Source: an uncultured Acetobacteraceae bacterium
GTDB taxonomy: Bacteria; Pseudomonadota; Alphaproteobacteria; Acetobacterales; Acetobacteraceae
Length of the DNA stretch: 64,000 nt
Assembly (NCBI GenBank): GCA_946476985.1
Contig: CAMKWS010000007.1
Span: 38,290-102,289, forward strand
Reading direction: 5' to 3'
The notes under the pieces are model-generated. The model saw only the letters and a program-made list of their open reading frames with translations, was not told the DNA's origin and ran no database searches. A program made the position numbers and the translations under genes. Numbering within the stretch: the first letter of the stretch is position 1; every line of letters starts with the position of its first letter. Shown piece by piece: positions 24,887 through 33,773 of this stretch.

Positions 24887-25344
24887 AGGAAGCATTTCAT
24901 TTAAAAACAATCATCCAAGGGGAGATCGCAATTTCGAGTGATCCAGATGTGGTTTTAGCTACGTTGTTAGGGTCGTGTATTTCTGTTTGCATGTATGATC
25001 CACTCGCTCGTGTAGGAGGGATGAATCATTTTTTGCTACCTGGTGAAGGCTGTAATGAAGGGGCAAATAATGCGATGTTTTTATTTGGGACAACTGCCAT
25101 GGATAGTTTGATAAAGGGTATTATCGAGGCAGGAGGAGACCGTAGTCGCTTATTGTGCAAGGCCTTTGGTGGGGCGGCTGTATTGTCGGTTGTGAGTGAT
25201 GTGGGGCGTGAAAATATCGCCTTTCTTTTGGATTATTTCCGCAAAGAGAAAATTCATTGCGTGTCTTATAGTTTGGGAGGGCGGCGGGTCAGGCGCATTC
25301 GCTTCTGGCCAACCACAGGGAAAGTTTTACAGAATAAATGCTGA
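24883..25344 (+). CDS. cheD: Chemoreceptor glutamine deamidase CheD
   Basis: Deamidates receptor glutamines and can interact with phosphatases of the CheC type. 153 residues from GTG 24883, which overlaps the preceding stop. Catalytic Cys (ATLLGSCISVCMYDP) and His (GGMNHFLLPGEG) are present, with the later FGGAAVL segment and the C-terminal SLGGRRVRRIRFWPTTGKV. It is a little shorter than many CheD proteins, but the core is complete. Confidence 0.94.
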   Translation: MKEAFHLKTIIQGEIAISSDPDVVLATLLGSCISVCMYDPLARVGGMNHFLLPGEGCNEGANNAMFLFGTTAMDSLIKGIIEAGGDRSRLLCKAFGGAAVLSVVSDVGRENIAFLLDYFRKEKIHCVSYSLGGRRVRRIRFWPTTGKVLQNKC

Positions 25345-25416
25345 TGCAGCGTTTATTCTTTTGGGAGACAATATGGGCCAGTTTTGTTTGGGATTTGTTA
25401 TGAAGGGAAGAAAGGC

Positions 25417-25803
25417 GTGTATAATAGAGTGAAAGTAGAGTCCGTAGACCAAGATGAGGCCATTAGTTGCTCATTATTGATGCAAAGGCTTGTTGATGTT
25501 CTTGATGACGTACGCAGACGTTTAACAGATGTACAAAAAGTTGTGTGCGATTATGTCGAAACGGGAGAGTTAGCATCATCACAAATGGAGCGGTTGCAGA
25601 ATTTAGATACATTAACGCAGGAAGTTGAGGCTGTAAGGTCTGTTTTAGGGCAGATTGCTCTTATTGCACCAGAGGTAGGCGACCCTCTTTATGGAATAGA
25701 AAATGCGTTATCTGAAGTAAAATTGACGCATATTCGGGACTTAATCAGTCATAAAAAAACATGTCTGGGTGACAAAAAAGCAGGCGATTTTACTTTATTT
25801 TAA
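25417..25803 (+). CDS. Hypothetical coiled-coil protein at the end of the chemotaxis operon
   Basis: Not recognised. About 128 residues from GTG 25417 (GAAGGGAAG upstream); the frame is open from TTG 25384 and another GTG lies at 25429. The sequence is almost all helical with heptad-like hydrophobic spacing (LLMQRLVDVLDDVRRRLTDV, then QMERLQNLDTLTQEVEAVRS), no signal peptide and no membrane segment. It follows cheD by 72 bases in the same direction. A role as chemotaxis adaptor or phosphatase is possible, but no CheZ-type active-site motif can be picked out. Confidence 0.65.
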   Translation: MYNRVKVESVDQDEAISCSLLMQRLVDVLDDVRRRLTDVQKVVCDYVETGELASSQMERLQNLDTLTQEVEAVRSVLGQIALIAPEVGDPLYGIENALSEVKLTHIRDLISHKKTCLGDKKAGDFTLF

Positions 25804-25867
25804 CAATTTCGTCATTCTTTTGGTTTATGAAAAGGTAAATGGCCTTCTAATAAACTTTAGAGGATGA

Positions 25868-26692
25868 TTGGTTGATGTGATTGGATTAATTGCAAAAGGC
25901 ACGCATGATTTTGTAAAGAAAACATCTTATTCGGATAAACGAGAAATAAATGCCTTCTTATCAGGATATCGCGAGGCTGCTGGATTAGTCAGTATGGGTG
26001 TATGTGTGCTGCCAGTTATTATATCTGGGCAGTGGCCTTTTTCTGGGGCTAAAACATTGCGGGGGGAAGCGCGTTGTTTAGTTTCACAGGGAGATGGCAG
26101 CGATAATGATGAGGTTTATGAGTCCGTTCTGAAATTTTATCCCGAAATTGAGAGCCAGTATGACGAGGTTGTTGTCGCCTTTATTCCTGAAAAGACAGTA
26201 GAGCAATGTCCTATGGTGGAGGCATGTAATATTGGGCGGCTTTCAGCATGTTTTGATATAGCAGCATGGTTTGTTGATTCTTTGCCGCATTCAACTGAGG
26301 TAAGTGATTTCAAGTTGGGGCGCCATGGTATGAAGGCGTTATCCTTAGGGGTGTTTGTAAATATTTTGGTGACGCGTCTTTATTTTATGAGCATCGTGTC
26401 ACGGGCAATGTTGGTGCAAATGCGCTCAGCGATATGCGGTATTATTATGGAAAAGCTTTCGGTTGTTACGGCAAAGCAAAATACAACTTTTCCGGCGGAA
26501 GAGGATATAAGGCCGGTTATGTTTGCTCAGGCCGTCCGAGCGCATATGAGGGCTTATCCTGGATTGATGTGTCGTCTTTCAGAGATGCTGTGTAATGTTT
26601 CTGATGAGTTGTTGATGCAAGCTTCTGAAACGCCGGATCGTCTATTTAAGGATATTTTGGATATCTCTCTTTCTCGTTTTTATGGACGATGA
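25868..26692 (+). CDS. Hypothetical protein, last gene of the chemotaxis operon
   Basis: Not recognised. 274 residues from TTG 25868; GTG 25877 is an alternative and neither is ideally spaced from TAGAGGA at 25858-25864. The protein is cysteine-containing, mixed alpha/beta, with helical stretches such as GVFVNILVTRLYFMSIVSRA and a C-terminal helical part; no clear signal peptide. The base composition is more AT-rich than the cheA-cheB part. It is followed by a stem-loop at 26784-26805 that may end the operon. Its position suggests a motility function, otherwise unknown. Confidence 0.6.
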   Translation: MVDVIGLIAKGTHDFVKKTSYSDKREINAFLSGYREAAGLVSMGVCVLPVIISGQWPFSGAKTLRGEARCLVSQGDGSDNDEVYESVLKFYPEIESQYDEVVVAFIPEKTVEQCPMVEACNIGRLSACFDIAAWFVDSLPHSTEVSDFKLGRHGMKALSLGVFVNILVTRLYFMSIVSRAMLVQMRSAICGIIMEKLSVVTAKQNTTFPAEEDIRPVMFAQAVRAHMRAYPGLMCRLSEMLCNVSDELLMQASETPDRLFKDILDISLSRFYGR

Positions 26693-26722
26693 AAATATGG
26701 GGATGAGTAGGGTGGTAATTTT

Positions 26723-26750
26723 TTGACAATCATAAGTATAATTTTATTAA
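26723..26750 (+). promoter_or_regulatory. Candidate promoter upstream of the OprB-type porin gene
   Basis: A perfect -35 word TTGACA (26723-26728) is followed after 16 bases by TATTAA (26745-26750); a perfect TATAAT also occurs at 26737 but too close to that -35. Placed in an AT-rich gap before the porin gene. Confidence 0.35.
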
Positions 26751-26783
26751 TGTATTGAATCTTATATTATTCTCTATGAGGTG

Positions 26784-26805
26784 TTTCCCTTTTTAGATAG
26801 GGAAA
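26784..26805 (+). terminator. Stem-loop between the chemotaxis operon and the porin gene
   Basis: TTTCCCT and AGGGAAA pair perfectly (7 bp) around TTTTAGAT, followed by the T-rich TATTTTATT. It could end the chemotaxis transcript, or form a leader hairpin of the porin mRNA if the upstream promoter candidate is used. Confidence 0.5.
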
Positions 26806-26878
26806 TATTTTATTGTAAGTTGCATAATATTTATTTTAAGGTGCCTTTTGTGCTCCCTGTGAAATGGAAGAGCCCATT

Positions 26879-28771
26879 ATGTTATATATTCCATATGGCC
26901 GCGCTGTATCTTCTTTGAGTATATGTCGTGGGCTTCTGTTTCTTACGTTAGTGGTGGGAGGTAGGACACCTCTCTATGCCTCGGCTATGGCAGGCCAGCC
27001 GGCTGTATTGTCGCCGGGCACTATGGCGTTACCGGGCGTGTCTTCTACGCAAAAACGTGAGGGTAGGCGTGCGGTTCAGGCGCCTCGATTGGAGCGCGCC
27101 TCTTCTACACGCGAGGTCACTCACCCTTCTATAATGAGGCGTGCGTGGCGGCATATTTTGTCTGATGTCGGTGTAGGGCTAGGCCATAAGGGAGGCGAGC
27201 ATGCTTCTCCTAAAAGGACAGTATTAGATATGCAGCACACACCAGAGGCTGCGCTGCGGAAAAGCATAGAGATGATGCCTCGTGCTTATTCTAATTATCC
27301 TGATGAAGAGTTTGGCGTTCTAGGTGAAAATGGGAGTGCTCTGGAGCAGCGTGTTGAGACGCCTTTGGGGGACCAGGATCATGTTACCCATAGTGGGCCG
27401 CCTTTACCGCATCCGGAATCTCTTTTGCCACAAATGAAGTGGAACCATTGGCTGCGGCAACGTGGCGTGGCTTTTATGGTAGATACAACGAATGAATATA
27501 GCGGTGCTGTGACAAAGCCTACAAAGGGGCTTGGCTTAAGGCAGGGATCATCTAACGCAGGTCAATATAGTTTTGAGAATGATATCGACTGGAACAAGCT
27601 CGCTGGAATTCCGGGTTTTGAGACCCATATGATCGGTGTGGGGCGCTACGGTATTCCTTCTAGTCGCATGTTTGGGGATAATGTGAATCCCAGCTCTGAA
27701 ATTTACGGTGGCGGTGGAAATGTGGCGTTCCATTTTGTCTTCTTTTATGGTGAGGAGACATTATGGCACGGTCGGCTTAATGTCGCGGCGGGGCGGATGT
27801 CTATGCTCTCAGACTTTGCGAACAGCCCGCTTTACTGTAATTTTATGAATAATGCGTTTTGCGGAAATCCCAAAACATCGACAGATAATTATGCTCGTGC
27901 GTCTTATCCAGGGTCAATTTTGGGGACACGGATACGTGCGCGGCCAACAAAGAATGTTTATATTCAGCTAGGACTTTATTTCCCCGAGCGGGGTATTTAC
28001 GGAGTGCAGCAGAATAGAAGTGGATTTAAGTTCAATGGGGCGACGATTAGTGGTGTTCTGACACCGTTAGAAGTAGGGTGGGAGCCTCAATTTGGACGCC
28101 AACACCTGCTCGGACACTACAAGATTGGTTTTGCACCAGATACGTCTGACCATTATCTCGGTGTTTTTAGTCCGCCTAATCGTCGGAATGCTGCAATGGC
28201 GGCGATGAGTATTCCTAATTGCCCGACATGCTGGGGGGTGGGGCAAGCTGTACCTGGAACAGGGCAGCGTAGGAATTTTGGGTGGGGATTATGGTTTTTG
28301 GCAGACCAAATGCTGGTTCGTCACCCAACCAAGAATACGCCAGAGGGGGGGCTGATCGCTTTTGTCGATGCGTATTGGAATAAGTCTGATATCGCTATGC
28401 GGGGGAGGTTATTTGCGTTTGGTCTGGTTGATACGGGTTTTTGGCCTGCGAGACCTTTAGATACAATTGGTATTGCCTTTTCATATACGGGGTCGAGCAA
28501 ATATACGCGGCGTGCGCAGCGTTATCAGATCGCTCATGGGATGGCTCCTGCTGCGGGGGACCCTTTCTACCAAAATAGTGGCGGGCCTCTTATGTGGGGG
28601 TCTTATGGCGTGCAGCGGTGGGGCAGTACGTTAGAGGCAACGTATCGTATTCATGTTATGCGTGGGGTGATTATTGGGCCGGATTTCCAATATTATTTTC
28701 ACCCCGGTATGCAGCGTCGCCTCAAAGATGCGGCCTTATTTGGTGTGAAGTCGCATGTACAGTTTTTCTAA
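26879..28771 (+). CDS. Carbohydrate-selective porin, OprB family
   Basis: Outer-membrane beta-barrel for sugar uptake. ATG 26879 has TGGAAGAG at a good distance; an ATG at 26864 is less well placed. The 630-residue precursor has a signal peptide (SICRGLLFLTLVVGG...YASA), then about 150 residues of polar, low-complexity sequence, and the OprB barrel from about residue 190: IPGFETHMIGVGRYGI, LNVAAGRMSMLSDFANSPLY, the cysteine-containing CNFMNNAFCGNP, and SILGTRIRARPTKNVYIQLG. It ends with the aromatic SHVQFF expected for an outer-membrane protein. Acetic acid bacteria carry several such porins (established knowledge). Convergent with the PsiE-like gene. Confidence 0.9.
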   Translation: MLYIPYGRAVSSLSICRGLLFLTLVVGGRTPLYASAMAGQPAVLSPGTMALPGVSSTQKREGRRAVQAPRLERASSTREVTHPSIMRRAWRHILSDVGVGLGHKGGEHASPKRTVLDMQHTPEAALRKSIEMMPRAYSNYPDEEFGVLGENGSALEQRVETPLGDQDHVTHSGPPLPHPESLLPQMKWNHWLRQRGVAFMVDTTNEYSGAVTKPTKGLGLRQGSSNAGQYSFENDIDWNKLAGIPGFETHMIGVGRYGIPSSRMFGDNVNPSSEIYGGGGNVAFHFVFFYGEETLWHGRLNVAAGRMSMLSDFANSPLYCNFMNNAFCGNPKTSTDNYARASYPGSILGTRIRARPTKNVYIQLGLYFPERGIYGVQQNRSGFKFNGATISGVLTPLEVGWEPQFGRQHLLGHYKIGFAPDTSDHYLGVFSPPNRRNAAMAAMSIPNCPTCWGVGQAVPGTGQRRNFGWGLWFLADQMLVRHPTKNTPEGGLIAFVDAYWNKSDIAMRGRLFAFGLVDTGFWPARPLDTIGIAFSYTGSSKYTRRAQRYQIAHGMAPAAGDPFYQNSGGPLMWGSYGVQRWGSTLEATYRIHVMRGVIIGPDFQYYFHPGMQRRLKDAALFGVKSHVQFF

Positions 28772-28808
28772 GTGGCGATTGTGTTCGTGCTAGGCGGTGC
28801 TGTTTGTG

Positions 28809-29303
28809 TCACCCGCGAGGGGGAGTGTTTGTAGATTCTGTCCCGGGTGATGAAGAAGGACGCAATGGTGTTTTGCCGCGCACAAGCCAATAAGCCGCCG
28901 ATAAAGATAAAATTGCTGCGGATAGGGCGATAAGTTCCTTCACATCTACGCCGTTGAGGTCAAGTACAATAAATTTGCGGACAGCGGCCATCATGCCAAT
29001 GAGCAAAACGGAGCGCATACGCGTCATTCCTTGTGATTCTGAGCCAGGGAGAACGAGAATAGAATGGCGGAACTCTAAAGCGATCAGTACGGTGAAGAAG
29101 AGACCAAAGAGTTCTTGCAGCACGGTGGGGTCTGTTGGTTGTAGACCAGCATGAAGTATTAAATGAGCCACAGCAACAATAACATGTACCAACCCCAGGC
29201 AGGCGACTAATGTAATGCAAAGAGAAAGCACGAGCATGGCGGTTGCCTCAAAAAAGTCGAAGAGGCGAGCAAGCTGCGCAAATCCTGGTAAATGCTCATT
29301 CAT
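28809..29303 (-). CDS. PsiE-like inner-membrane protein
   Basis: 164-residue membrane protein of the phosphate-starvation-inducible PsiE family; biochemical role unknown. Four hydrophobic segments can be seen (about 20-45, 65-82, 100-115, 125-145). The family-like region is FGLFFTVLIALEFRHSILV followed by VRKFIVLDL. It is transcribed alone, convergent with the porin gene. Upstream is a 7-bp inverted repeat (ATTAAGA/TCTTAAT) at 29372-29396. Confidence 0.8.
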   Translation of the reverse strand: MNEHLPGFAQLARLFDFFEATAMLVLSLCITLVACLGLVHVIVAVAHLILHAGLQPTDPTVLQELFGLFFTVLIALEFRHSILVLPGSESQGMTRMRSVLLIGMMAAVRKFIVLDLNGVDVKELIALSAAILSLSAAYWLVRGKTPLRPSSSPGTESTNTPPRG

Positions 29304-29641
29304 AAGATATTTTACTTTCTACGATATGTTTGATGATGCTTTCTACTGAAGCCTACAAGAAGGAACCTAGAATTAAGAGATAAATGATTTCTTAATAAGA
29401 GTAAGGGCATTGGAAGCGATGAAGACAACACGATCATGTGAGATCTGATCTGTGCCCGCACTGTTGAAGTAACTAGGCCATATTATAGAAAAATCTATAG
29501 AGTTAGATGCGAGAATATCAGGCAAACAATCCACACGGACAGATGCGTAGAGGTGCCGACTTTTGTGCCGGGGTCTATATCCGAATTGTCACGAGTATTG
29601 TTTGGGGGGATTTCCTAAAACGACAGAATGGCGGGAAATCA
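29304..29641. other. Intergenic region between the PsiE-like gene and tRNA-Thr (338 bases)
   Basis: Contains the promoter side of the PsiE-like gene, including an inverted repeat ATTAAGA (29372-29378) and TCTTAAT (29390-29396). Two short forward ORFs here run into the tRNA and are not believable. No partial tRNA copy, integrase or attachment-site repeat was found next to the tRNA. Confidence 0.4.
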
Positions 29642-29716
29642 TGGTGCCGGATGAGAGATTCGAACTCCCGACCTTCGGTTTACAAAACCGCTGCACTACC
29701 ACTGTGCTAATCCGGC
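29642..29716 (-). tRNA. tRNA-Thr (anticodon TGT)
   Basis: The minus strand folds into a cloverleaf: acceptor stem GCCGGAT/ATCCGGC, D arm with AGCACAGTGGTAGTGC, anticodon loop TTTGTAA giving TGT at positions 34-36, and T arm GGGAGTTCGAATCTCTC, ending in an encoded CCA. The top pair of the anticodon stem is a G-A mismatch. TGT reads Thr ACA-type codons. Confidence 0.93.
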
Positions 29717-29779
29717 AACGGGGAGGTAAATGTCATTTTTTCTGTATGAAATCAAGAGGAAAAATGACAATACCTGCAT

Positions 29780-29803
29780 AAAAATAGAAGAAAAATTCTT
29801 CTA
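29780..29803 (-). terminator. AT-rich stem-loop terminator after the mrp-lipoprotein unit
   Basis: TAGAAGAA and TTCTTCTA pair (8 bp) around AAA; on the minus strand the stem is followed by a T5 run. GC content of the stem is low, so strength is uncertain. Confidence 0.45.
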
Positions 29804-29818
29804 ACATGACGAAAAAGG

Positions 29819-30046
29819 CTATTTTGTGCGAAAAGATGCCGCTTTTAGTAAGTGCTCTGGTGGTGCTAAGCGCGGGCCATTTTTGACAAAACCATATCCA
29901 TCAGCCGCTAAGCCGGGGTGATTTACCGTTTGGCGTGTCGTACATCCGCTCAAGCTATAAAGGGTCAAGCCGCTTAGAAGACAAGTAAGGATAACCGTGA
30001 AGGCGCGCGGCTTTGTGAAGGGGAAAAGTGAGAGATGTCGCTTCAT
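29819..30046 (-). CDS. Small lipoprotein, unknown function
   Basis: 75-residue product with basic N terminus (MKRHLSLFPFTKPRAF), a hydrophobic stretch and a lipobox LSGC (Cys at about residue 35), so a lipid-anchored mature part of only about 41 residues. It overlaps the 3' end of mrp by 4 bases (ATGA), indicating translational coupling. A frame with a good lipobox and an overlap start is unlikely by chance. No family recognised. Confidence 0.65.
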   Translation of the reverse strand: MKRHLSLFPFTKPRAFTVILTCLLSGLTLYSLSGCTTRQTVNHPGLAADGYGFVKNGPRLAPPEHLLKAASFRTK

Positions 30047-31188
30047 TGCTGTGGGCCCGGGGATAAGTTGAGTTTTTTACACAAGCTTTGAGCCATAGCT
30101 TTATAAGCGTGTGAAGCTGGATGTTCTGGTTCGCTGAGGACAATAGGCGTACCAGCATCAGCACTGCTGCGTATGTCTTTAAGAAGAGGAATCTCACCAA
30201 GGAAATCTACACCGAGGTCTTGGGCTTCTTGTCGTGCGCCGCCATGGCCGAAGAGGTCTGTTCGTTCTTGGCAGTGGGGGCAGCAGAAATAGGACATATT
30301 CTCCACCAGCCCTAAAATAGGGGTTTGTGTTTTATTGAAGAGTGTCACGCCACGGCGGGCATCTAACAAAGCAATATCCTGTGGCGTGGAGACAATGACA
30401 GCCCCACCAGCATTGAGCTTATCGGACAGTTTTTGTGTGAGTGTTAGTTGGGCATCGCCTGTGCCGGGGGGCATGTCTACGATCAAGACATCCAGTGCTC
30501 CCCATGAGACATCGCTCATAAGCTGTGTGAGGGCTCCCATAACCATTGGGCCACGCCAGATCATTGCTTGTTCTTTATCGACTAAATAGCCGATAGACAT
30601 AGTCTCCAGCCCCCACGCATTTAGCGGTTGTAGTTTACCATCTTTGACAGTGGGGCGCTGTGTATTGCCGAGCATATGGGGTAGAGATGGGCCATAAATA
30701 TCAGCATCTAAGAGGCCCGTTTTAAGGCCTAAACGAGCAAGGCTACAGGCGAGATTTACTGCTGTAGTGGATTTACCCACACCGCCTTTACCAGATGCTA
30801 CAGCAATCACAGCTTTAACATTGGGTAAGCAGGCTTCTGGGGGGGCTGAGCGACCTGTTGAACGTTTGCCAAGGGCTAGAGGGCGGTGCCCTCCTACGTG
30901 AGCTGGACGTTGCGATGTAGGGGGCACTTTGGGCTCTGCACTATTTTTGCGGTGTGCGGTAAGCGATAATGTCACCTCTTTGACAGAAGAATGCTGTTTA
31001 ATTTGTTCTTTTAATAGATTGTGGGCGGCATCTAATTGTGCTGCACCTTCGGCTGTTGTGCGTAAAATGACGTGAGCATGGGCGTTATGGAGTTTCACAG
31101 CTTCTAATATGGTGTGCTGTGCTAGCTGCGCCGTTGTAAGGAGTTGGGTAATGTGCGTGGCGAGAGACTGTGTGTGATCGTCTGTCAT
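30043..31188 (-). CDS. mrp: Mrp/ApbC-type iron-sulfur carrier ATPase
   Basis: Cytosolic P-loop ATPase that carries and transfers Fe-S clusters. 381 residues: an N-terminal region of MIP18-like (DUF59) type at about 1-90, a Pro/basic linker, then the ATPase with deviant Walker A VASGKGGVGKSTTAVNLA, DADIYGPSLPHMLG, MPPGTGDAQLTL and STPQDIALLDARRG; the cluster-binding C-x2-C is in MSYFCCPHCQ. It is divergent from the DegP-like gene with 69 bases between start codons (as annotated upstream at 31258) and coupled to a small lipoprotein gene. Confidence 0.94.
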   Translation of the reverse strand: MTDDHTQSLATHITQLLTTAQLAQHTILEAVKLHNAHAHVILRTTAEGAAQLDAAHNLLKEQIKQHSSVKEVTLSLTAHRKNSAEPKVPPTSQRPAHVGGHRPLALGKRSTGRSAPPEACLPNVKAVIAVASGKGGVGKSTTAVNLACSLARLGLKTGLLDADIYGPSLPHMLGNTQRPTVKDGKLQPLNAWGLETMSIGYLVDKEQAMIWRGPMVMGALTQLMSDVSWGALDVLIVDMPPGTGDAQLTLTQKLSDKLNAGGAVIVSTPQDIALLDARRGVTLFNKTQTPILGLVENMSYFCCPHCQERTDLFGHGGARQEAQDLGVDFLGEIPLLKDIRSSADAGTPIVLSEPEHPASHAYKAMAQSLCKKLNLSPGPQQ

Positions 31189-31293
31189 GGGGCGAGAACT
31201 CTTTTAATAAAAAGCCCCGAATGAGGCAAAAAAGGTGAAAGATATTGGCCGAGAAGGATGACGTCTGGCCTGCTCTGGGGTAGATTTTACAGC

Positions 31294-32865
31294 ATGAGCC
31301 GATTCATGTCTTCTTCTCTTCTGTCTTCCTTGGCCCTGATAGGGTTTTTTAGTGGTGCAGGGCAGCTATATGCCCAAGAGGTGCCGCCTACGAAAACTGC
31401 GCTTGAGCAGGTGCAGCTTACAGGAGGGAGTAGAGCCGCACATGAGGCTGCTATGATGCCCGGTTTCGCAGATTTGGTGGATCGCCTTCTACCTGCAGTG
31501 GTGAATATTTCTGTCTCTAGTGTGATTCGCACTGATGAAAATGAACAGGATGGGCCAGATGCAAGTGCTCCAGCAGGGCCGCAAATGTCACCTTTCCCGC
31601 CGGGCTCACCTTTGCAGAAATTTTTTCATAGTTATTTAAAGCACCGCCATAGTGAGGGGCGCCCAGCGCGGCAGGTGCAGGCTTTAGGGTCTGGTTTTAT
31701 CATTGATCCTTCTGGGGTGGTGGTAACGAATAACCATGTGATTGATAACGCACAGCAAGTTACCGTGACATTGTCTGATGGTGCTGAATTTCCAGCCCAG
31801 ATTGTGGGGCGTGACAGCAAAGAAGACCTCGCCGTATTGCAAGTGCAGGCAAATCATTCTCTACCCTCTGTCCCTTTGGGGCATAGTGACCAGGCTAGAA
31901 TTGGTGATTGGGTTTTGGCAATTGGGAACCCGTTTGGTCTGAGCGGGACTGTAACAGCAGGAATTATTTCCTCACGTAAGAGGAATGTCGAGCATGGTTT
32001 GTATGATGATTTCATTCAGACTGATGCTGCGATTAATCACGGGAATTCGGGCGGGCCACTATTTAATCTTAAAGGTGAGGTGATTGGCATTAATACGCTG
32101 ATCTATGGCGGTTCTGGTGGAGACTCAATTGGTATTGGGTTTGCCATTCCGTCTGATGATGCACGGGGGATTATTAATCAGCTTCAAAAGAATGGATATG
32201 TCCGTCGTGGTTGGCTGGGAGTGCGCTACCAAGATGTGCCCCGTAATATTGCTGAGGATCTTGATTTCCATAGTGAAGATGGCAGTTGGGGGAAGGGGGC
32301 TATTCTCGCAGAGATTAGTAAGGACGGCCCCGCGGAGAAGGCCGGCCTACAAGTGGGAGATATTTTAACTAGCGTAGAAGGGCAGTCCATTACAGGGCAG
32401 ACATTGCCGCGGCTGGTGGCCGGGTATCAGCCCGGCGAGACGATTCATCTCCAATTATGGCGGCGTGGGGATTATAAAACGGCGACGCTGGTTTTAGCGA
32501 AGAACCCTGATGAGAAAGACCCGCTGCCTTCAGATACACACCCGCCAGAACATCCCGTACGGACTATGTTAGATATTGGGATGAAATTGGGGGTGATTAC
32601 GCCTTCAGCTCGCACGCAATATAGCCTTTCTGATAGCCAGCGTGGTGTGTTGGTTATGCGGGTATATGAGGGAAGCCTGGCTGCTGTTCGTGCGATTATG
32701 GAGGGGAATGTTATCCTGCAAGTAGGGGAGCAGGAGGTAAATACTCCAGATGCTCTTCAAGCGGCTTTGGAACGGGCTCGGAGCATGAAGAAAGCAGATA
32801 TCCTTTTGCTCGTGCAGGATAAAGATGGTTTACGATGGGTGCCTGTGCCGCTTGGGCGGCATTAA
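31294..32865 (+). CDS. DegP/HtrA-type periplasmic serine protease (Do family)
   Basis: Periplasmic protease/chaperone for misfolded envelope proteins. ATG 31294 gives a compact signal peptide (MSRFMSSSLLSSLALIGFF...YAQE); ATG 31258 would add 12 residues and cannot be excluded. The trypsin-like domain has His in VTNNHVIDNA, Asp in DSKEDLAVLQ and Ser in AAINHGNSGGPLFN. Two PDZ domains follow (RRGWLGVRYQDVP...; LGVITPSARTQY...). Length fits Do proteases. Convergent with the DjlA-like gene, leaving 6 bases. Confidence 0.95.
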   Translation: MSRFMSSSLLSSLALIGFFSGAGQLYAQEVPPTKTALEQVQLTGGSRAAHEAAMMPGFADLVDRLLPAVVNISVSSVIRTDENEQDGPDASAPAGPQMSPFPPGSPLQKFFHSYLKHRHSEGRPARQVQALGSGFIIDPSGVVVTNNHVIDNAQQVTVTLSDGAEFPAQIVGRDSKEDLAVLQVQANHSLPSVPLGHSDQARIGDWVLAIGNPFGLSGTVTAGIISSRKRNVEHGLYDDFIQTDAAINHGNSGGPLFNLKGEVIGINTLIYGGSGGDSIGIGFAIPSDDARGIINQLQKNGYVRRGWLGVRYQDVPRNIAEDLDFHSEDGSWGKGAILAEISKDGPAEKAGLQVGDILTSVEGQSITGQTLPRLVAGYQPGETIHLQLWRRGDYKTATLVLAKNPDEKDPLPSDTHPPEHPVRTMLDIGMKLGVITPSARTQYSLSDSQRGVLVMRVYEGSLAAVRAIMEGNVILQVGEQEVNTPDALQAALERARSMKKADILLLVQDKDGLRWVPVPLGRH

Positions 32866-32871
32866 GGTTTT

Positions 32872-33705
32872 TTAAAGTCCTCGGTCGCGTTTAATACGAT
32901 CCCATGCGGCGTTGATCTGGGCCATACGCTCCTGTGCTGCATGGCGTTGGGCGTCGCTCATGGGGCGTTGGGCAAGACGGTCTGGGTGGTGCTCTTGGAT
33001 TAAGAGCCTCCAACGCGCCCGGACTTCTTTGTCACTTGCCGTACGAGAAATGCCGAGAATACGATAGCATTCACTGGATGAGCTGTTATTTGCAGCGCGT
33101 GCTTGTCCTGCTTGCGCACGCTCCCACGCCTGAGTGGATAGCCGGAAAGCTTTATGTGTTCGCTTTAGAAAGTCTTCTTCTAGCGGGTGAAGCGGAGCGC
33201 CTTTAGGGAGGTCTGCTCGGGCGATGCGGAATAGAACAGTTAATAATGTTTCTAAAGGTTCGGGTTTATCAGCAAAGGCACGGCCCATTTCTTTGGCGTA
33301 CATTTCAAAATCGTTGGTGCGTTCGCGGGCTTTGTCAAAGAGCAAGGCAATTTCTTTTTGGTTGTCTTCAGGAAAGCGGAAGGCTGATTTAAAAGCGTTA
33401 ATTTCAGCTCGGGTAACAGGGCCATCAATCTTGGCCATTTTTGCAGAGAGAAGAACAACGCCTAAACCGTAAAGTTGATCGGTCTTGCCAAAGAGAGCTG
33501 AGAGCTTTGCGGCGGTAAAGAATGCTGCGTTATGCGGGTCGGGGTGGCCCTGCGCGGGGAAATGCTCTGCCCATGTACCAGCAAGGGGAGAGAGTATCTT
33601 TTTTGTATCAGTTAGGTGGCCCAATGCAGCACCAAGTAGGCCACCAACTGGCCCTCCTGCGGCAAAGCCTGCAACGCCACCAAATATTTTGCCCCAGAAA
33701 GCCAT
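32872..33705 (-). CDS. DjlA-like co-chaperone (TerB + J domain)
   Basis: Membrane-anchored J protein that stimulates DnaK. From ATG 33705 (277 residues) the N terminus MAFWGKIFGGVAGFAAGG and GLLGAALGHL forms the Gly-rich single membrane segment typical of DjlA. Residues about 50-180 form a TerB-like helical domain (KMAKIDGPVTRAEINAFKSA). The C-terminal J domain has CYRILGISRTASDKEVRARW and HPD in QEHHPDRL. The open frame upstream to 33741 adds 12 residues and is not needed. Confidence 0.9.
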   Translation of the reverse strand: MAFWGKIFGGVAGFAAGGPVGGLLGAALGHLTDTKKILSPLAGTWAEHFPAQGHPDPHNAAFFTAAKLSALFGKTDQLYGLGVVLLSAKMAKIDGPVTRAEINAFKSAFRFPEDNQKEIALLFDKARERTNDFEMYAKEMGRAFADKPEPLETLLTVLFRIARADLPKGAPLHPLEEDFLKRTHKAFRLSTQAWERAQAGQARAANNSSSSECYRILGISRTASDKEVRARWRLLIQEHHPDRLAQRPMSDAQRHAAQERMAQINAAWDRIKRDRGL

Positions 33706-33773
33706 GCTATGCCCCTCCATCCTGCGAAGGAAGTTTATCATGCTGTGTGGGGAGCGGGAATAGGGCGAGTGGA

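Noticed and set aside
29304..29720. tRNA-Thr considered as an integration site of a mobile element
   Set aside because: No integrase, no duplicated tRNA end and no change of gene type next to it.
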